A DNA stretch of 64,000 nt from Kocuria palustris (lineage in GTDB: Bacteria > Actinomycetota > Actinomycetes > Actinomycetales > Micrococcaceae), in the NCBI RefSeq assembly GCF_016907795.1, contig NZ_JAFBCR010000001.1, forward strand, positions 1 through 64,000. The letters run 5' to 3'. How positions within the stretch are numbered: the stretch's first letter is position 1; each line of letters begins with the position of its first letter. The notes beneath the pieces are model-generated. The model was given only the letters and a program-made list of their open reading frames with translations, did no database searches and had not been told where the DNA came from. Below, one piece after another: positions 16,510-27,839 of this stretch. A program made the position numbers and the translations under genes.

Positions 16510-17652
16510 ATGCCATCGCCGAACGTGCTCATCGCTCCGGACAAGTTCAAGGGCAGCCTGACCGCCCGCGAGGTGGCCGCTGCGCTGGCTGAGGGGATCC
16601 GGGCCGTCGTGCCGCGGGCGCAGGTGCGCGAGCTGCCTCTGGCCGACGGCGGCGACGGCAGCGTGGAGGCCGGCCTCTCGGCGGGCTTCGCCGCGCATGA
16701 GGCGCCTGTGACGGGCCCGCTCGGGGATCCGGCTGTCACCGCCATCGCTCTGCGGGAGGCCACCGCGATCGTGGAGGCGGCCACCACGAGCGGGCTGCAG
16801 ATGGTGCCCGACGACCGCCGCGATGCCGGTGCGGCGAGCAGTCGCGGCCTGGGGGAGGCGGTGCGTGCGGCGCTCGAGCTCGGCGCCGAGCGCATCGTCC
16901 TGGCCCTGGGCGGGAGCGCCTCGACCGACGGCGGCATCGGCATGCTCACCGCGCTGGGGTGGCGATTCCTGGACGCCGACGGCGCCCCCGTGGACCCCAG
17001 CGGCCTGGGGCTGGCGGAGATCCGTCGGATCGAGGCGACGGGCGCGGTGGATCTCACGGGCATCGAGCTCGTGGCCGCCAGCGATGTCCAGAACCCCCTG
17101 CTCGGCTCCGACGGCGCCGCCGCGGTCTACGCACCGCAGAAGGGCGCGGACCCGCAGGAGGTCCAGCAGCTCGAATCCGGCCTGCAGCACCTGGTCCGGC
17201 AGCTGGCTGAGATCCGCCCCGATGCCGCTGAGCTGGCCGAGCGCCCGGCTGCGGGTGCCGCCGGCGGGCTCGGGTTCGCGGCCATGCTGCTCGGGGCCCG
17301 GATCGCCTCCGGCGCGGATCACTTCCTGGACCTGCTGGGCTTCGACCGCGCCGCGGCCGGCTGCGATCTGGTGATCACCGGTGAGGGCCGGATCGACCGC
17401 CAGACCCTGTCCGGCAAGCTGCCGGCCGTCGTCGCCCGTCGGGCCGCCCCGGCACGGGTGGAGGCCGTCGTGGGGCACAACGCCCTGGGCTCGGAGGCCG
17501 CCCCGGAGGCGGGCATCGCGCGCATCCGCTCGCTGAGCGAGCGCACACAGGCCGACTGCGCGCACGACAGCGAGCTGTCCCGGGCGCTGCTGGTCGAGAT
17601 CGGCCGGGAGATCGGGGCGGAGCTGGCGGAAGGGGCCGATCAGGTCCGATGA
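16510..17652 (+). CDS. Glycerate kinase (GarK/GlxK type)
   Basis: 380 residues, the normal length for type I glycerate kinases, which phosphorylate D-glycerate with ATP (usually to 2-phosphoglycerate). The start IAPDKFKGSLTAREVA, PLADGGDGSVEA, LALGGSASTDGGIGML and ITGEGRIDRQTLSGK are family hallmarks. It follows the tartrate-dehydrogenase remnant on the same strand. Together they probably once formed a tartrate-to-glycerate catabolic unit. A hairpin terminator lies at 17702. Confidence 0.92.
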   Translation: MPSPNVLIAPDKFKGSLTAREVAAALAEGIRAVVPRAQVRELPLADGGDGSVEAGLSAGFAAHEAPVTGPLGDPAVTAIALREATAIVEAATTSGLQMVPDDRRDAGAASSRGLGEAVRAALELGAERIVLALGGSASTDGGIGMLTALGWRFLDADGAPVDPSGLGLAEIRRIEATGAVDLTGIELVAASDVQNPLLGSDGAAAVYAPQKGADPQEVQQLESGLQHLVRQLAEIRPDAAELAERPAAGAAGGLGFAAMLLGARIASGADHFLDLLGFDRAAAGCDLVITGEGRIDRQTLSGKLPAVVARRAAPARVEAVVGHNALGSEAAPEAGIARIRSLSERTQADCAHDSELSRALLVEIGREIGAELAEGADQVR

Positions 17653-17701
17653 CGTCATGACACGCCGCGCGGCAAGAGATTTCGCCGGTGCACAGGCTGC
17701 T

Positions 17702-17740
17702 CGAAGGGGGCGTCCCCAGGTGTGGATGACGCCCCCTTCG
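17702..17740 (+). terminator. Intrinsic terminator of the glycerate kinase gene
   Basis: A perfect 13-bp stem (CGAAGGGGGCGTC at 17702-17714 with 17728-17740) and a 13-nt loop, followed by TCACGCCC. It separates the gene from the nrd promoter region. The rest of the 400-base gap up to nrdH holds the NrdR boxes and leader. Confidence 0.65.
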
Positions 17741-17843
17741 TCACGCCCGAAGCGCGTGGGGACGCGGTCCGCAGCGGCTGGTGAGGACACCCGGTCTGTG
17801 GACATCCTGGGGAGGGGGCCCGATGGTGACGAATCTGACCGTC

Positions 17844-17891
17844 ACACATCATCTTGGGGTCGTGCCGAGGGTGCGGCACTAGATGTAGTAT
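17844..17891 (+). promoter_or_regulatory. Two NrdR-box-like sites and nrd promoter
   Basis: ACACATCATCTTGGGG (17844-17859) and GCACTAGATGTAGTAT (17876-17891) match the NrdR consensus acaCwAtATaTwGtgt at 11 and 12 of 16 positions by my count. Their starts are 32 bp apart, three helical turns, as in known NrdR operators. The second site contains TAGTAT (17886-17891), a good -10 box, so bound NrdR would cover the promoter. The leader to nrdH is then about 150 nt. Confidence 0.65.
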
Positions 17892-18049
17892 CTCTATCCA
17901 GCGCAGGAAACAGAGCGGCCCGGATGACGCGGACCGATCGGAGCCCCCGAAACGGCGGTCCTGCACCGAGCACCGGCACCAGCCGGAGGCCTCGGAGCGG
18001 CTCTTCTCACCACGCCACTCACCCCCATGAACAGGAAGGGATCACCGAC

Positions 18050-18286
18050 ATGTCAGTGACCGTCTACAGCAAGCCCTCCTGCGTCCAGTGCAACGCCACC
18101 TACCGTGCGCTCGCCAAGAAGGGCATCGACTACAGCGTCGTCGATGTGACCGAGGACCAGGCCGCCTACGAGCACGTCGTGAGCCTGGGCTACCAGCAGG
18201 TCCCGGTCGTGGAGACCGGTGAGGACCACTGGTCCGGCTACCGCCCGGACATGATCTCCCAGCTCGCGGTGCGCGTCTCCGCCTGA
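18050..18286 (+). CDS. nrdH: NrdH redoxin
   Basis: 78 residues, a glutaredoxin-like protein that works as the thioredoxin-type electron donor of class Ib ribonucleotide reductase. The redox motif is CVQC at residues 11-14. VPVVETGEDHWSGYRPDMI near the C-terminus is the NrdH-specific WSGFRP element that favours thioredoxin reductase as its reductant. A purine-rich AGGAAGGGA precedes the ATG. It is the first gene of nrdHIEF. Confidence 0.95.
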   Translation: MSVTVYSKPSCVQCNATYRALAKKGIDYSVVDVTEDQAAYEHVVSLGYQQVPVVETGEDHWSGYRPDMISQLAVRVSA

Positions 18287-18424
18287 AGCTCTCCGACCAC
18301 GACGGCCGGACCGCGCGGCGCTCGTCTCCCGAGAGGGGGATCGGTGCCCGGTCCGGCCGTCGAGCACCATGGTCGCCCCCGCACCCCGGCTCGTCCGGGA
18401 CCCGTCGTACCGCTTGAGAAGTGA

Positions 18425-18918
18425 GTGACTGCCTTGTCCGCACTCATCGCTGATCTGCGCCGCGCGGCCGCTGAGCGCGACCGGCTGGCCGCCGAGACCA
18501 CCGATCGCACGTCGCCGAGCTCGGGCGACCCCCTCGTCGTCTACTTCTCGTCGATCTCGGGCAACACGCACAAGTTCATCGAGAAGCTCAGCGCCCGCTC
18601 GCTGCGCCTGCCGCTGCGCACCCACGAGGAGGCCCCCGTCGTCCGGGAGCCCTACGTGCTGGCTGTGCCCACCTACGGCCGCCCCGGCGGCTCGGGGGCA
18701 GTGCCCCCGCAAGTCGTGAAGTTCCTCAACCTCGAGGAGAACCGCCGTCAGCTGCGCGGGGTCCTGGGGGCCGGCAACACCAACTTCGGCGAGCATTTCT
18801 GCCTCGCCGCCCAGAAGATCGCCGTCAAGTGCGATGCCCCGCTGCTCTACCGATTCGAGCTGATGGGCACCGAGCAGGACGTCGCCAATGTGAACGAAGG
18901 ACTGATGAAGCTGTGGCA

Positions 18919-18922
<4 letters not shown>
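18425..18922 (+). CDS. nrdI: NrdI flavodoxin-like protein
   Basis: 165 residues from a GTG. NrdI binds FMN and supplies the oxidant that builds the Mn(III)2-tyrosyl radical in Nrd[19 protein letters not shown] is the FMN phosphate loop, [21 protein letters not shown] and [18 protein letters not shown] the other two flavin loops. The first 35 residues before the flavodoxin core are an extension compared with usual NrdI proteins of about 130-140 residues, so an internal start is possible. It overlaps nrdE by 4 nt (GTGA), which suggests translational coupling. Confidence 0.94.
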
Positions 18923-22141
<3,219 letters not shown>

Positions 22142-22180
22142 GACCCCAGCGTTTGCATGAGGCCCGAAAAGCCTGATGGG

Positions 22181-22221
22181 AGGCCCGGACCTGCAGGTTT
22201 CTGCAGGTCCAGGCCTTTTTT
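22181..22221 (+). terminator. Strong intrinsic terminator of nrdHIEF
   Basis: A perfect 10-bp stem (GGACCTGCAG at 22187-22196 with 22201-22210) around GTTT is extended by AGGCC/GGCCT beyond one mismatch and followed by a run of six T. It is the clearest Rho-independent terminator in the window. Confidence 0.92.
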
Positions 22222-22255
22222 CGTGCCTTCTCTCGATGAACAGAGGAGGACAGAG

Positions 22256-22291
22256 ATGGACGTCAGTATCCGTACGGTAAGCACGGGGTGA
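22256..22291 (+). CDS. Possible 11-codon open reading frame with a good ribosome binding site
   Basis: AGGAGGA (22244-22250) stands 5 nt before an ATG that opens MDVSIRTVSTG and a stop. There is no visible promoter between the nrd terminator and this site. It could be a leader peptide for the GNAT gene 150 nt downstream or merely the surviving start of a lost gene. Apart from it and the terminator, the 300-base gap 22142-22443 shows nothing I can name. Confidence 0.2.
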   Translation: MDVSIRTVSTG

Positions 22292-22443
22292 CGCGCCCTG
22301 GCCCAGGTGTCGTAGACGCGGCCGCGGGCGCGCGTGACAGCTCGCTCAAGCCGCTGTGCGAGTGCTCCCAGGTCTGGCGGCTTTCCCCACGCAGCCGTGA
22401 GATGCGCTCGCGCTCGGCCCCGGTGCGCGGAATGATCTGCGGC

Positions 22444-23373
22444 ATGAGGATCGAGACGCCCACAGCGCAGCTGCTGCAGGAAACCGCCGCCATGGCGACC
22501 GCGCCCGGGATCGGGATGTCGTCCGCCCAGATCGAGAACGAGATCGCTGCCGGGCGTCTGCAGCCGCAGTGGTCACAGGTCGCCCTCGACGATGCTGGCA
22601 GAGTCATCGGCCGGGCTTTGTGGTGGGCGCGGGACCAGCAGACCCCCATCGAGCTGGACGTGTGGGATGTCATCGCCGACCACGCCGAAGCGCCAACCGT
22701 CCTCCGCGCGCTCCTGGAGCACGGCCATGCCGTCCTGGCAGCTCGCGGCATCCCCGTCCCGCTGCCGCACACCATGCGTGTCCCCGTCGCATGGCGCGAC
22801 GACGCCGCCGTGGTCCACGACGTCCACACGAAGATCGCGGAAGCCGCAGGCATCGGCCTCGGTCGCCACAACGAGCGGCGGCAGTTCGAGTGGGCTCGCG
22901 GAACCTCCGTGAGCCCGCCCAGCCCGCGCCTGCGGTTCGAGCCAGCTGACGACGACACGTTCATCAGCCTCTTCGCCCGCGCCGCGCACGGCTCCCTCGA
23001 CGTCATGACCCGACGCGAGCTGGCCACCACCGATGCGCTGAGCTTGGCGCGAGATGAAGTGGACTACTACCGCTCCTGCCCCGGCGAGCGGGACTGGTGG
23101 CGCTTCGCGTACGACCAGCACGGCTCCGTCGTGGGGATCGCCATCCCTTCGGCCACCCCGACGAATCGCAACGTCGGCTACCTGGCGGTCCTGCCAGAGC
23201 ACCGTGGGCACGGATACGTCGATGATCTCCTCGGGTTCATCACCGCCTTCCATGCCGCCTCCGGAGCGGAGAGGATCACGGCGACCACCGACGCCGTGAA
23301 CACACCCATGGCAGCAGCGTTCGAGCGGGCCGGCTATCGATGCGTCGAGACGCGAATCGACATCGAACGCTGA
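22444..23373 (+). CDS. GNAT-family acetyltransferase
   Basis: 309 residues. The C-terminal 150 residues form a GNAT fold with the acetyl-CoA loop VGYLAVLPEHRGHGYVDDLL (Q/RxxGxG/A type) and the later NTPMAAAFERAGYRCVETRIDIER. The N-terminal half (residues 1-140) looks like a degenerate second acetyltransferase-like domain, as in tandem GNAT proteins. The ATG at 22444 was chosen over an upstream frame without a ribosome binding site. The substrate is unknown, and the gene stands alone. Confidence 0.75.
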   Translation: MRIETPTAQLLQETAAMATAPGIGMSSAQIENEIAAGRLQPQWSQVALDDAGRVIGRALWWARDQQTPIELDVWDVIADHAEAPTVLRALLEHGHAVLAARGIPVPLPHTMRVPVAWRDDAAVVHDVHTKIAEAAGIGLGRHNERRQFEWARGTSVSPPSPRLRFEPADDDTFISLFARAAHGSLDVMTRRELATTDALSLARDEVDYYRSCPGERDWWRFAYDQHGSVVGIAIPSATPTNRNVGYLAVLPEHRGHGYVDDLLGFITAFHAASGAERITATTDAVNTPMAAAFERAGYRCVETRIDIER

Positions 23374-23562
23374 CCGATTTCCTCAGCTCATCTCCCGCAT
23401 GCGCTCTCGCTGCCGAGCGCGCATCATGATGACCGGGCACCGGCAATGGGGAGACAAGCCCTAAGCTTACTGCATCGTGATCGGTGTCACGGCAGGACGC
23501 AGGCCTCCTGGCACCCTGCCGAGAACTGCCGGGCGAGAGAGCCCCGAGGCGGAGGAGCCCAG

Positions 23563-24765
23563 ATGTCCCGCACAGTCCAGGCGCAGGACCTCGACCTGAT
23601 CGCCCTGCGTCGGGAGCTGCATCAGATCCCCGAGGTCGGGCTGCAGCTGCCGCGCACACATGCCCGGCTCCTGGCGGAGTTCGAGCATCTGCCGGTGGAG
23701 ATCACCGAGGCTGCGGGCGCGTCGGGGTTCGTCGCCGTCCTGCGCGGCACCGCATCCGACCCCGCCGACGGTCGGCGCCCGATCGTGCTGCTGCGCGCGG
23801 ACATGGACGCCCTGCCGGTGGCCGAGGAGACCGGCGAGGCCTTCGCCTCGACCAACGGGGCCATGCACGCCTGCGGGCACGACCTGCACATGGCTGCGAT
23901 CGTCGGGGCCACCCGCAGCCTGTGCGCCCGGCGCCAGGAGCTGCACGGGGACGTCGTCTTCCTCCTGCAGGCAGGGGAGGAGGGCCACGGGGGAGCGCGG
24001 CTGGTCCTGGAGGAGGGGCTGATCAAGGCGGCTGGGCGCCGCCCGGATCATGCCTACGGCCTGCATGTCTGGTCCTCGGGGCACCCCACCGGTTCGATCC
24101 GCAGCCGCGCCGGTGCGCTGATGGCCGGGGTGGACACCTTCGACGTCCGCGTGATCGGGCGCGGCGGGCACGGCTCTGCGCCGCAGCACACGATCGACCC
24201 CATCCCGATCCTGTGCGAGATGGTCACCCAGTCCCAGGTCATGATCACCCGCCAGTTCGACGTCTTCGATCCCGTGGTGCTCACCTGCGGCGTCCTGCGC
24301 GCCGGCGAGGCGAACAACGTGATCCCGGATCAGGCGATGGCCTCCTTCTCCATGCGCACGTTCTCCCATGCCACGCGCCAGAAGATGTTCGGGGAGCTCA
24401 CCCGGCTGTTCACGCACCTGGCGCAGGCGCGGGGCGCGCACTGCGAGCTGGAGGTCACCGCCTCATCGCCCACGACCCTCAACGATCCCGCCGAGGTCGA
24501 CTATGTGGAGGCGGTCGTCCAGCGAGGCTTCCCGGGCCGCTGGTCGCCCATGGCGGATCCGGTGACGGCCTCGGAGGACTTCGCCTACGTGCTCGAGCAG
24601 ATCCCCGGGGCCTTCGTGTTCGTCTCCGCCGTCCCGGAGGGCACCGACCCGACGACGGCGCCGTCGAACCACTCCCCGCAGGCCATCTTCGACGACTCCG
24701 TGCTCGATGACGCCGCCCGCCTGCTGGCCGAGCTGGCACTGGGCCGACTCGCTGGGTCATCCTGA
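23563..24765 (+). CDS. M20-family amidohydrolase
   Basis: 400 residues of the M20D group (hippurate hydrolase, IAA-amino acid hydrolase, N-acyl amino acid hydrolases). Metal ligands are visible: LRADMDALPVAEE, HACGHDLHMA (Cys and His), LQAGEEGHGGA (Glu pair), HVWSSGHPTG, and TASEDFAYV near the C-terminus. The dimerisation domain lies between residues about 180 and 300 (GRGGHGSAPQHTIDPI). GGAGGAG precedes the ATG. It is followed 43 nt later by an MHS-family transporter on the same strand, which probably imports its substrate or exports the product. Confidence 0.9.
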   Translation: MSRTVQAQDLDLIALRRELHQIPEVGLQLPRTHARLLAEFEHLPVEITEAAGASGFVAVLRGTASDPADGRRPIVLLRADMDALPVAEETGEAFASTNGAMHACGHDLHMAAIVGATRSLCARRQELHGDVVFLLQAGEEGHGGARLVLEEGLIKAAGRRPDHAYGLHVWSSGHPTGSIRSRAGALMAGVDTFDVRVIGRGGHGSAPQHTIDPIPILCEMVTQSQVMITRQFDVFDPVVLTCGVLRAGEANNVIPDQAMASFSMRTFSHATRQKMFGELTRLFTHLAQARGAHCELEVTASSPTTLNDPAEVDYVEAVVQRGFPGRWSPMADPVTASEDFAYVLEQIPGAFVFVSAVPEGTDPTTAPSNHSPQAIFDDSVLDDAARLLAELALGRLAGSS

Positions 24766-24808
24766 ACCACCACACCCTCCTTCCTCGAGAAAGCAGCAGG
24801 TGCCGTCC

Positions 24809-26098
24809 ATGACCACCACCACCGAGCGACCCCGGCAGAGCGCCGCCCGGACGCTGATCGGAACCGGCGTCGGCAATGCCGTCGAATGGTTCGACTGGAA
24901 CGTCTACGCCACCTTCGCCGTGTACTTCTCCGTCCAGCTGTTCAATCATGAGAACCCGCAGTCGGCGTTCCTGCAGACCATGGCGGTCTTCGCCGTGGGC
25001 TTCGTGGCCCGGCCCTTCGGCAGCTTCGTCTTCGGTTGGATCGGCGATCGCATCGGCCGCCGTCCGTCGCTGACGCTGGCCGTGCTGGCGGCTTCGGCGG
25101 GTTCGCTGCTGATCGCGGTGTGCCCCACCTACGACCGGATCGGCTGGCTGGCCTCGGTGCTGCTGGTGCTCGCCCGCCTCATCCAGGGCCTGGCCCACGG
25201 CGGGGAGATGCCCTCGGCCCAGACCTATCTGGCCGAGCACGCGCCCCGGGAGCGCCGCGGCCTGTTCGCCAGCGTCATCTACGTCTCCGGCACCTTCGGC
25301 CTGCTGATGGGCCTGGGGCTCGGACTGGGCCTGCAGGCCGTGCTCACCGAGGATCAGATGGCCGCCTGGGGTTGGCGCGTGCCGTTCGCGATCGGTGCCG
25401 TGCTGGGCCTCATCGCCCTGTGGATCCGCCGCTCCATGGAGGAGTCGGAGGTCTTCGAGGAGCACAGGACCCACACCCAGGCGCTGCAGATCAAGCAGGA
25501 GAACGTCTTCGTGGCCGTGCTGAAGAACTGGCCGACCGGTCTGCGGGTCATCGCGATGACTGCGGGCCTGACCGTGTCGTACTACATCTGGTCGGTGACC
25601 ATGAGCTCGGTCGCTCAGACCTCGTTCGGCTACTCGCCGAGGGAGGCTTTCGAGGCCGCGCTGCTGGGCAACCTCTTCCTGATCCTGGTGCTGCCCGTGT
25701 GGGGCTGGGCCTCGGACAAGATCGGTCGACGACCGGCCATCATCATCGGCCTGCTGGGCAGCGCGGTCCTCTACCTGCCCATGATCAATCTGGTGGACGG
25801 CGGCACCATGTGGCAGCTGACGTTCGCGATCTGCGTCCAGGTGGGTCTGCTGGCCGGCTTCCTCTCCCACGCACCGGCCACGTACGCGGAGATGTTCCCC
25901 ACGGGCCAGCGCACGAGCGGCTTCGGGATCTACTACGCGATCGCCATCGCGGCCTTCGGCGGCACCGCCGGCTACGTGTTCACGTGGATCGGCGACGCGC
26001 GCACGTTCGGCTTCTACGCCATCGGCCTGCTGCTGATCGCCGTGGCCACGGTCTTCTTCATGCCGGAGACCAAGGGCAAGGACCTCACGGAAGCCTGA
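24809..26098 (+). CDS. Metabolite:H+ symporter (MHS family, MFS)
   Basis: 429 residues with about 12 membrane spans. GVGNAVEWFDWNVYATFAVYF is the MHS-family N-terminal signature, GWIGDRIGRRPSL the loop 2-3 motif, and IQGLAHGGEMPSAQTYLAEHAP the fourth-span region. Members such as the alpha-ketoglutarate, citrate or proline/betaine symporters carry organic acids or zwitterions with protons. It is probably co-transcribed with the M20 amidohydrolase 43 nt upstream, so an acylated amino acid or its product is a reasonable guess for the substrate. A large hairpin follows. Confidence 0.88.
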   Translation: MTTTTERPRQSAARTLIGTGVGNAVEWFDWNVYATFAVYFSVQLFNHENPQSAFLQTMAVFAVGFVARPFGSFVFGWIGDRIGRRPSLTLAVLAASAGSLLIAVCPTYDRIGWLASVLLVLARLIQGLAHGGEMPSAQTYLAEHAPRERRGLFASVIYVSGTFGLLMGLGLGLGLQAVLTEDQMAAWGWRVPFAIGAVLGLIALWIRRSMEESEVFEEHRTHTQALQIKQENVFVAVLKNWPTGLRVIAMTAGLTVSYYIWSVTMSSVAQTSFGYSPREAFEAALLGNLFLILVLPVWGWASDKIGRRPAIIIGLLGSAVLYLPMINLVDGGTMWQLTFAICVQVGLLAGFLSHAPATYAEMFPTGQRTSGFGIYYAIAIAAFGGTAGYVFTWIGDARTFGFYAIGLLLIAVATVFFMPETKGKDLTEA

Positions 26099-26110
26099 GT
26101 CGTCCGCACC

Positions 26111-26167
26111 AGGGGCCTCGGCCTCCCGGGATCGCGTCTGCTCGTCGCCCCCGGGAGGCCGGGGCCT
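26111..26167. terminator. Hairpin between convergent genes
   Basis: GGGGCCTCGGCCTCCCGGG on the left and CCCGGGAGGCCGGGGCC on the right form a long GC-rich stem between the MHS transporter and the convergent DapA-like gene. It probably works in both directions. Confidence 0.6.
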
Positions 26168-26192
26168 CGTGCTGTCCCCGGCGGGTCGGGTC

Positions 26193-27110
26193 TCAGCGGA
26201 GCCCGAGCTCAGCAATCGCCTCGGCTGTGCGCTCGCGCTGCTCAGGGCTCAACCCCAGCAGCGGCTGCGGCAGGCAGTCGCCCGGAGCCAGTCCCAGGTG
26301 CTCGGCGATCGCCGCGACCACCCGCAGGCTGCCGTGATCGGCGAACAGCTCCCACAGGGGCTCCAGGCGCTCGGAGGCGGTGAGTGCGTCCTGCGGGTGC
26401 GGGCCAGCAGCGGCGCGCATGATCTCCCGCGCTGGCTGCGGGCATGTCCCGGCGATCACCGAGTGCCACCCGTCGCAGCCGGCCAGCAGGGCGGCGGCCG
26501 CGCAGGCGTCGCCGGAAATGCCCAGGGTGACGTGCTCGGGCAGCACCGCTCGGACTGCGGCCACGCGCTCGCCGGCCGTCTCGGGGGCCATCGGCGGGAT
26601 CTTGAGCGAGGCGATCCCGGGCAGCTGCGCGATCTGCGCGTAGAGCTCGAGGCTGAACGTGAAGTGCGTGGTGCCCGGGTTGTCGTAGACCACCACCGGC
26701 AGATCGGTGTGCTCGGTGACTGTGCGGTACAGCTCCAGGACCTCGCGGTCGGTGAGCGGCTGATAGGACGTCGGCGCCAGCAGCACACCGACTGCACCGG
26801 CCTCCGCAGCGGCGTCCACGTGAGTGAGGACCTGGGAGGTCCGCAGCGCGCTGGCGCCCACGATCACCGGCACCGAGCCGGCATGCTCGAGCGCCAGGCG
26901 CCCCACGCGTTCGCGCTCGGCGCTGGTCAGGTACGCGGCGCACCCTGTCGAGCCCAGAGCGGTGATCGAGTCCACGCCGGATGCGGCCAGCCGGGAGACG
27001 ATGCTCGCGAATGCGTACTCATCCACGGCGTCGTCGCGCAGCGGGGTGAGCGGGAAGGCGCTGAGGCCGGTGAACGGCGATCCGGCGAGATCAGCGGCGG
27101 CACCGCTCAT
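26193..27110 (-). CDS. Dihydrodipicolinate synthase/N-acetylneuraminate lyase family protein
   Basis: 305 residues, a class I aldolase TIM barrel. The Schiff-base lysine is in IASLKIPP, the conserved Tyr in VVVYDNPGTT, and GSTGCAAYLTSAERERV is the phosphate/carboxylate loop. It condenses or cleaves pyruvate-containing compounds. The exact substrate is not clear. The atypical GSTGC (rather than GTTGE) and the absence of lysine genes nearby argue against the housekeeping DapA. It overlaps the B3/B4 domain gene by 4 nt (ATGA), so the two are translationally coupled. Confidence 0.85.
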   Translation of the reverse strand: MSGAAADLAGSPFTGLSAFPLTPLRDDAVDEYAFASIVSRLAASGVDSITALGSTGCAAYLTSAERERVGRLALEHAGSVPVIVGASALRTSQVLTHVDAAAEAGAVGVLLAPTSYQPLTDREVLELYRTVTEHTDLPVVVYDNPGTTHFTFSLELYAQIAQLPGIASLKIPPMAPETAGERVAAVRAVLPEHVTLGISGDACAAAALLAGCDGWHSVIAGTCPQPAREIMRAAAGPHPQDALTASERLEPLWELFADHGSLRVVAAIAEHLGLAPGDCLPQPLLGLSPEQRERTAEAIAELGLR

Positions 27111-27697
27111 GAGGCGCCCAGCAGAAGTCGCTCCGTAGAGACCTCAGCCCCCAGGGCCGTCAGCGCCTCCACCAGGGCGTCGGCAGCGGCGTGGAGCTGG
27201 TCGTTGCTGACCGGGTCGAGCCCGTCGAGGATGAACAGCGCCGAGCGCGTCCGATCGCTCAGGGCGGTGCGCCGGCCCTGGCGCCAGTTCCAGCGGCGGC
27301 AGGTGACCCCAGCGTCGTCGCCCCACACGACCTCGCCCTCGTCCGGGTGCTGGATCACCATCTCGCCGCCGGAGGCGGTGTCGAACGGCTCGGTGCCGCT
27401 GGCCCGGAAGAGCCGGGCCGGACCCTGGTAGTGCTCCAGGTCCTCGCCGCCGAACGGGATCTGATGCAGCACGCAGATCGCGTTGTAGACATCGGTCAGC
27501 GCGTTGACCCGCGGCAGCCCCTTCTCGGCGGCGGAGATCAGCTCCTCGACCGCCTGCCCGCCGTCGCCGGCAGTGACCTCGGGGCTCAGACCATCGACGA
27601 CCATGAGCAGCCCCCGGTAGTCGGGGCGCAGCTCGAGGACGGCGGGGTCGACGGAGCAGGCGTCGAGGAATTCGCGGGCGGGCATCTTCTGGGTCAT
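27107..27697 (-). CDS. B3/B4 tRNA-binding domain protein
   Basis: 196 residues, a stand-alone version of the B3/B4 domain of phenylalanyl-tRNA synthetase beta chains. RPDYRGLLMVVDGL, PRVNALTDVYNAICVLHQIPFGGEDLEHYQG and WGDDAGVTCRRWNWRQGRRTAL match this family, whose free-standing members are thought to edit mischarged tRNA or bind amino acids. The start at 27697 is supported by TAGCGT at 7 nt upstream. It is the first gene of a pair with the DapA-like gene, an association I cannot explain functionally. Confidence 0.8.
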   Translation of the reverse strand: MTQKMPAREFLDACSVDPAVLELRPDYRGLLMVVDGLSPEVTAGDGGQAVEELISAAEKGLPRVNALTDVYNAICVLHQIPFGGEDLEHYQGPARLFRASGTEPFDTASGGEMVIQHPDEGEVVWGDDAGVTCRRWNWRQGRRTALSDRTRSALFILDGLDPVSNDQLHAAADALVEALTALGAEVSTERLLLGAS

Positions 27698-27704
27698 GTC
27701 GCTC

Positions 27705-27710
27705 ACGCTA
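27705..27710 (-). promoter_or_regulatory. -10 box predicting a leaderless B3/B4-DapA-like mRNA
   Basis: TAGCGT on the minus strand ends 7 nt before the ATG at 27697. Confidence 0.5.
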
Positions 27711-27839
27711 GTCGGACCGAGTGCTTCGCCGGCCTGTCCGTGACGGGGTCGGGCCCTGCGAGTCCGGGATGATCCCGCACGCACCACTAGGCTGGTCTCG
27801 TCCGCCGGGATCCTCCCGGCATCTCGAATCGGGGTCGGG

